This document shows positions 5,476 through 5,780 of a stretch of 5,780 nt of DNA, piece after piece. A program made the position numbers and the translations under genes. Below the pieces are notes generated by a model. It did no database searches and was not told where the DNA came from. It worked only from the letters and a program-made list of their open reading frames with translations. Source of the DNA: Bradyrhizobium sp. GTDB lineage: Bacteria; Pseudomonadota; Alphaproteobacteria; Rhizobiales; Xanthobacteraceae. The stretch's first letter is position 1. Every line of letters starts with the position of its first letter. The stretch is from the NCBI GenBank assembly GCA_028290165.1, contig JAQGKJ010000218.1:1-5780 (forward strand), written 5' to 3'.

Positions 5476-5780
5476 CTACCCCAGCCGCTGATCCCGAGCA
5501 TCCTCGGTCGTCTCGCTGGCGGCTTTGGCGGCGGCCTTCGCTGCCTCCTTGCGGCTGGAAATCGCGACCGCCTTGCGGCCGGAGATTTCGTGGCCGGCGT
5601 CATCGGGCATTTGCCAGAAGAAATAAGTCGATGCCGCCGAGATGATGGCGACAACGATAAACGCGGGCGCGAAATCAGATGCGCTCAGTTCGCTCACATG
5701 CCGCACCATCATCGTGGTCTCCACCGCGAACGCGCCGACCGCGACGCCGGCCGAGATCGCCAGTTGCTGGTTGACGCTGA
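5476..5780 (-). CDS. MFS transporter, C-terminal end only
   Basis: The reading frame enters from the right edge and stops at 5476, giving the last 100 residues of a longer protein. The visible part begins SVNQQLAISAGVAVGAFAVE, typical of a late transmembrane helix in 14-helix drug:H+ antiporter (EmrB/QacA-type) MFS proteins. A loop and a final hydrophobic helix follow (DFAPAFIVVAIISAASTYFFW), then a cytoplasmic tail after PDDAGHEISGR. The tail is unusual: Lys/Ala-rich (KEAAKAAAKAASE), probably a short helix. Substrate cannot be inferred. A GTG at 5724 could be read as a start but lies between two transmembrane helices of a frame still open upstream, so it is not one. The gene converges on rlmE across repeat C. 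Confidence 0.75.
   Translation of the reverse strand, partial: SVNQQLAISAGVAVGAFAVETTMMVRHVSELSASDFAPAFIVVAIISAASTYFFWQMPDDAGHEISGRKAVAISSRKEAAKAAAKAASETTEDARDQRLG

Noticed and set aside
4752..5654. 300-codon minus-strand frame spanning rlmE, repeat C and the transporter end
   Set aside because: It runs through an intact rlmE and a palindromic repeat and matches no family.

Overview
The window looks like chromosomal DNA from a GC-rich alphaproteobacterium, most likely Bradyrhizobium or a close relative in the Nitrobacteraceae. This rests on strongly GC-biased third codon positions, the character of the recognisable proteins (an alphaproteobacterial-type Uup, a compact Ppx/GppA next to RlmE), and several short palindromic intergenic repeats of the kind that litter Bradyrhizobium genomes. 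The taxon is inferred from style and memory; no search was run.

Layout. On the minus strand, the left end holds a two-gene unit: a YaiI/YqxD-family protein (1489-1986) followed 8 nt later by uup, an ABC-F ATPase that runs off the left edge without its stop (1-1480). A divergent intergenic region (1987-2155) separates it from a plus-strand gene for a two-domain hotdog-fold (MaoC-like) protein (2156-2956). A 618-bp gap (2957-3574) follows. It holds a cruciform-type repeat, a second, apparently truncated repeat, a possible 42-codon ORF on the minus strand, small hairpins, and a candidate promoter with a perfect dyad just before ppx. Next come ppx (3575-4651) and rlmE (4686-5378), co-directional and 34 nt apart, probably one transcript. 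A third palindromic repeat (5387-5469) fills the gap between rlmE and the convergent 3' end of an MFS transporter gene (5476-5780, minus strand, cut by the right edge).

How the genes relate. Three of the recognised genes touch translation or its stress control: Uup (ribosome-associated ABC-F ATPase), Ppx/GppA (polyphosphate or (p)ppGpp metabolism) and RlmE (2'-O-methylation of 23S rRNA). The hotdog protein and the MFS exporter have no visible link to them. I see no phage, IS, CRISPR, toxin-antitoxin or defence genes and no convincing new multi-gene system. The items most worth a second look are the repeats with shared termini, the dyad in the ppx leader, the alternative ppx start, the small cryptic ORF, and the unusual active-site motif of the hotdog protein.
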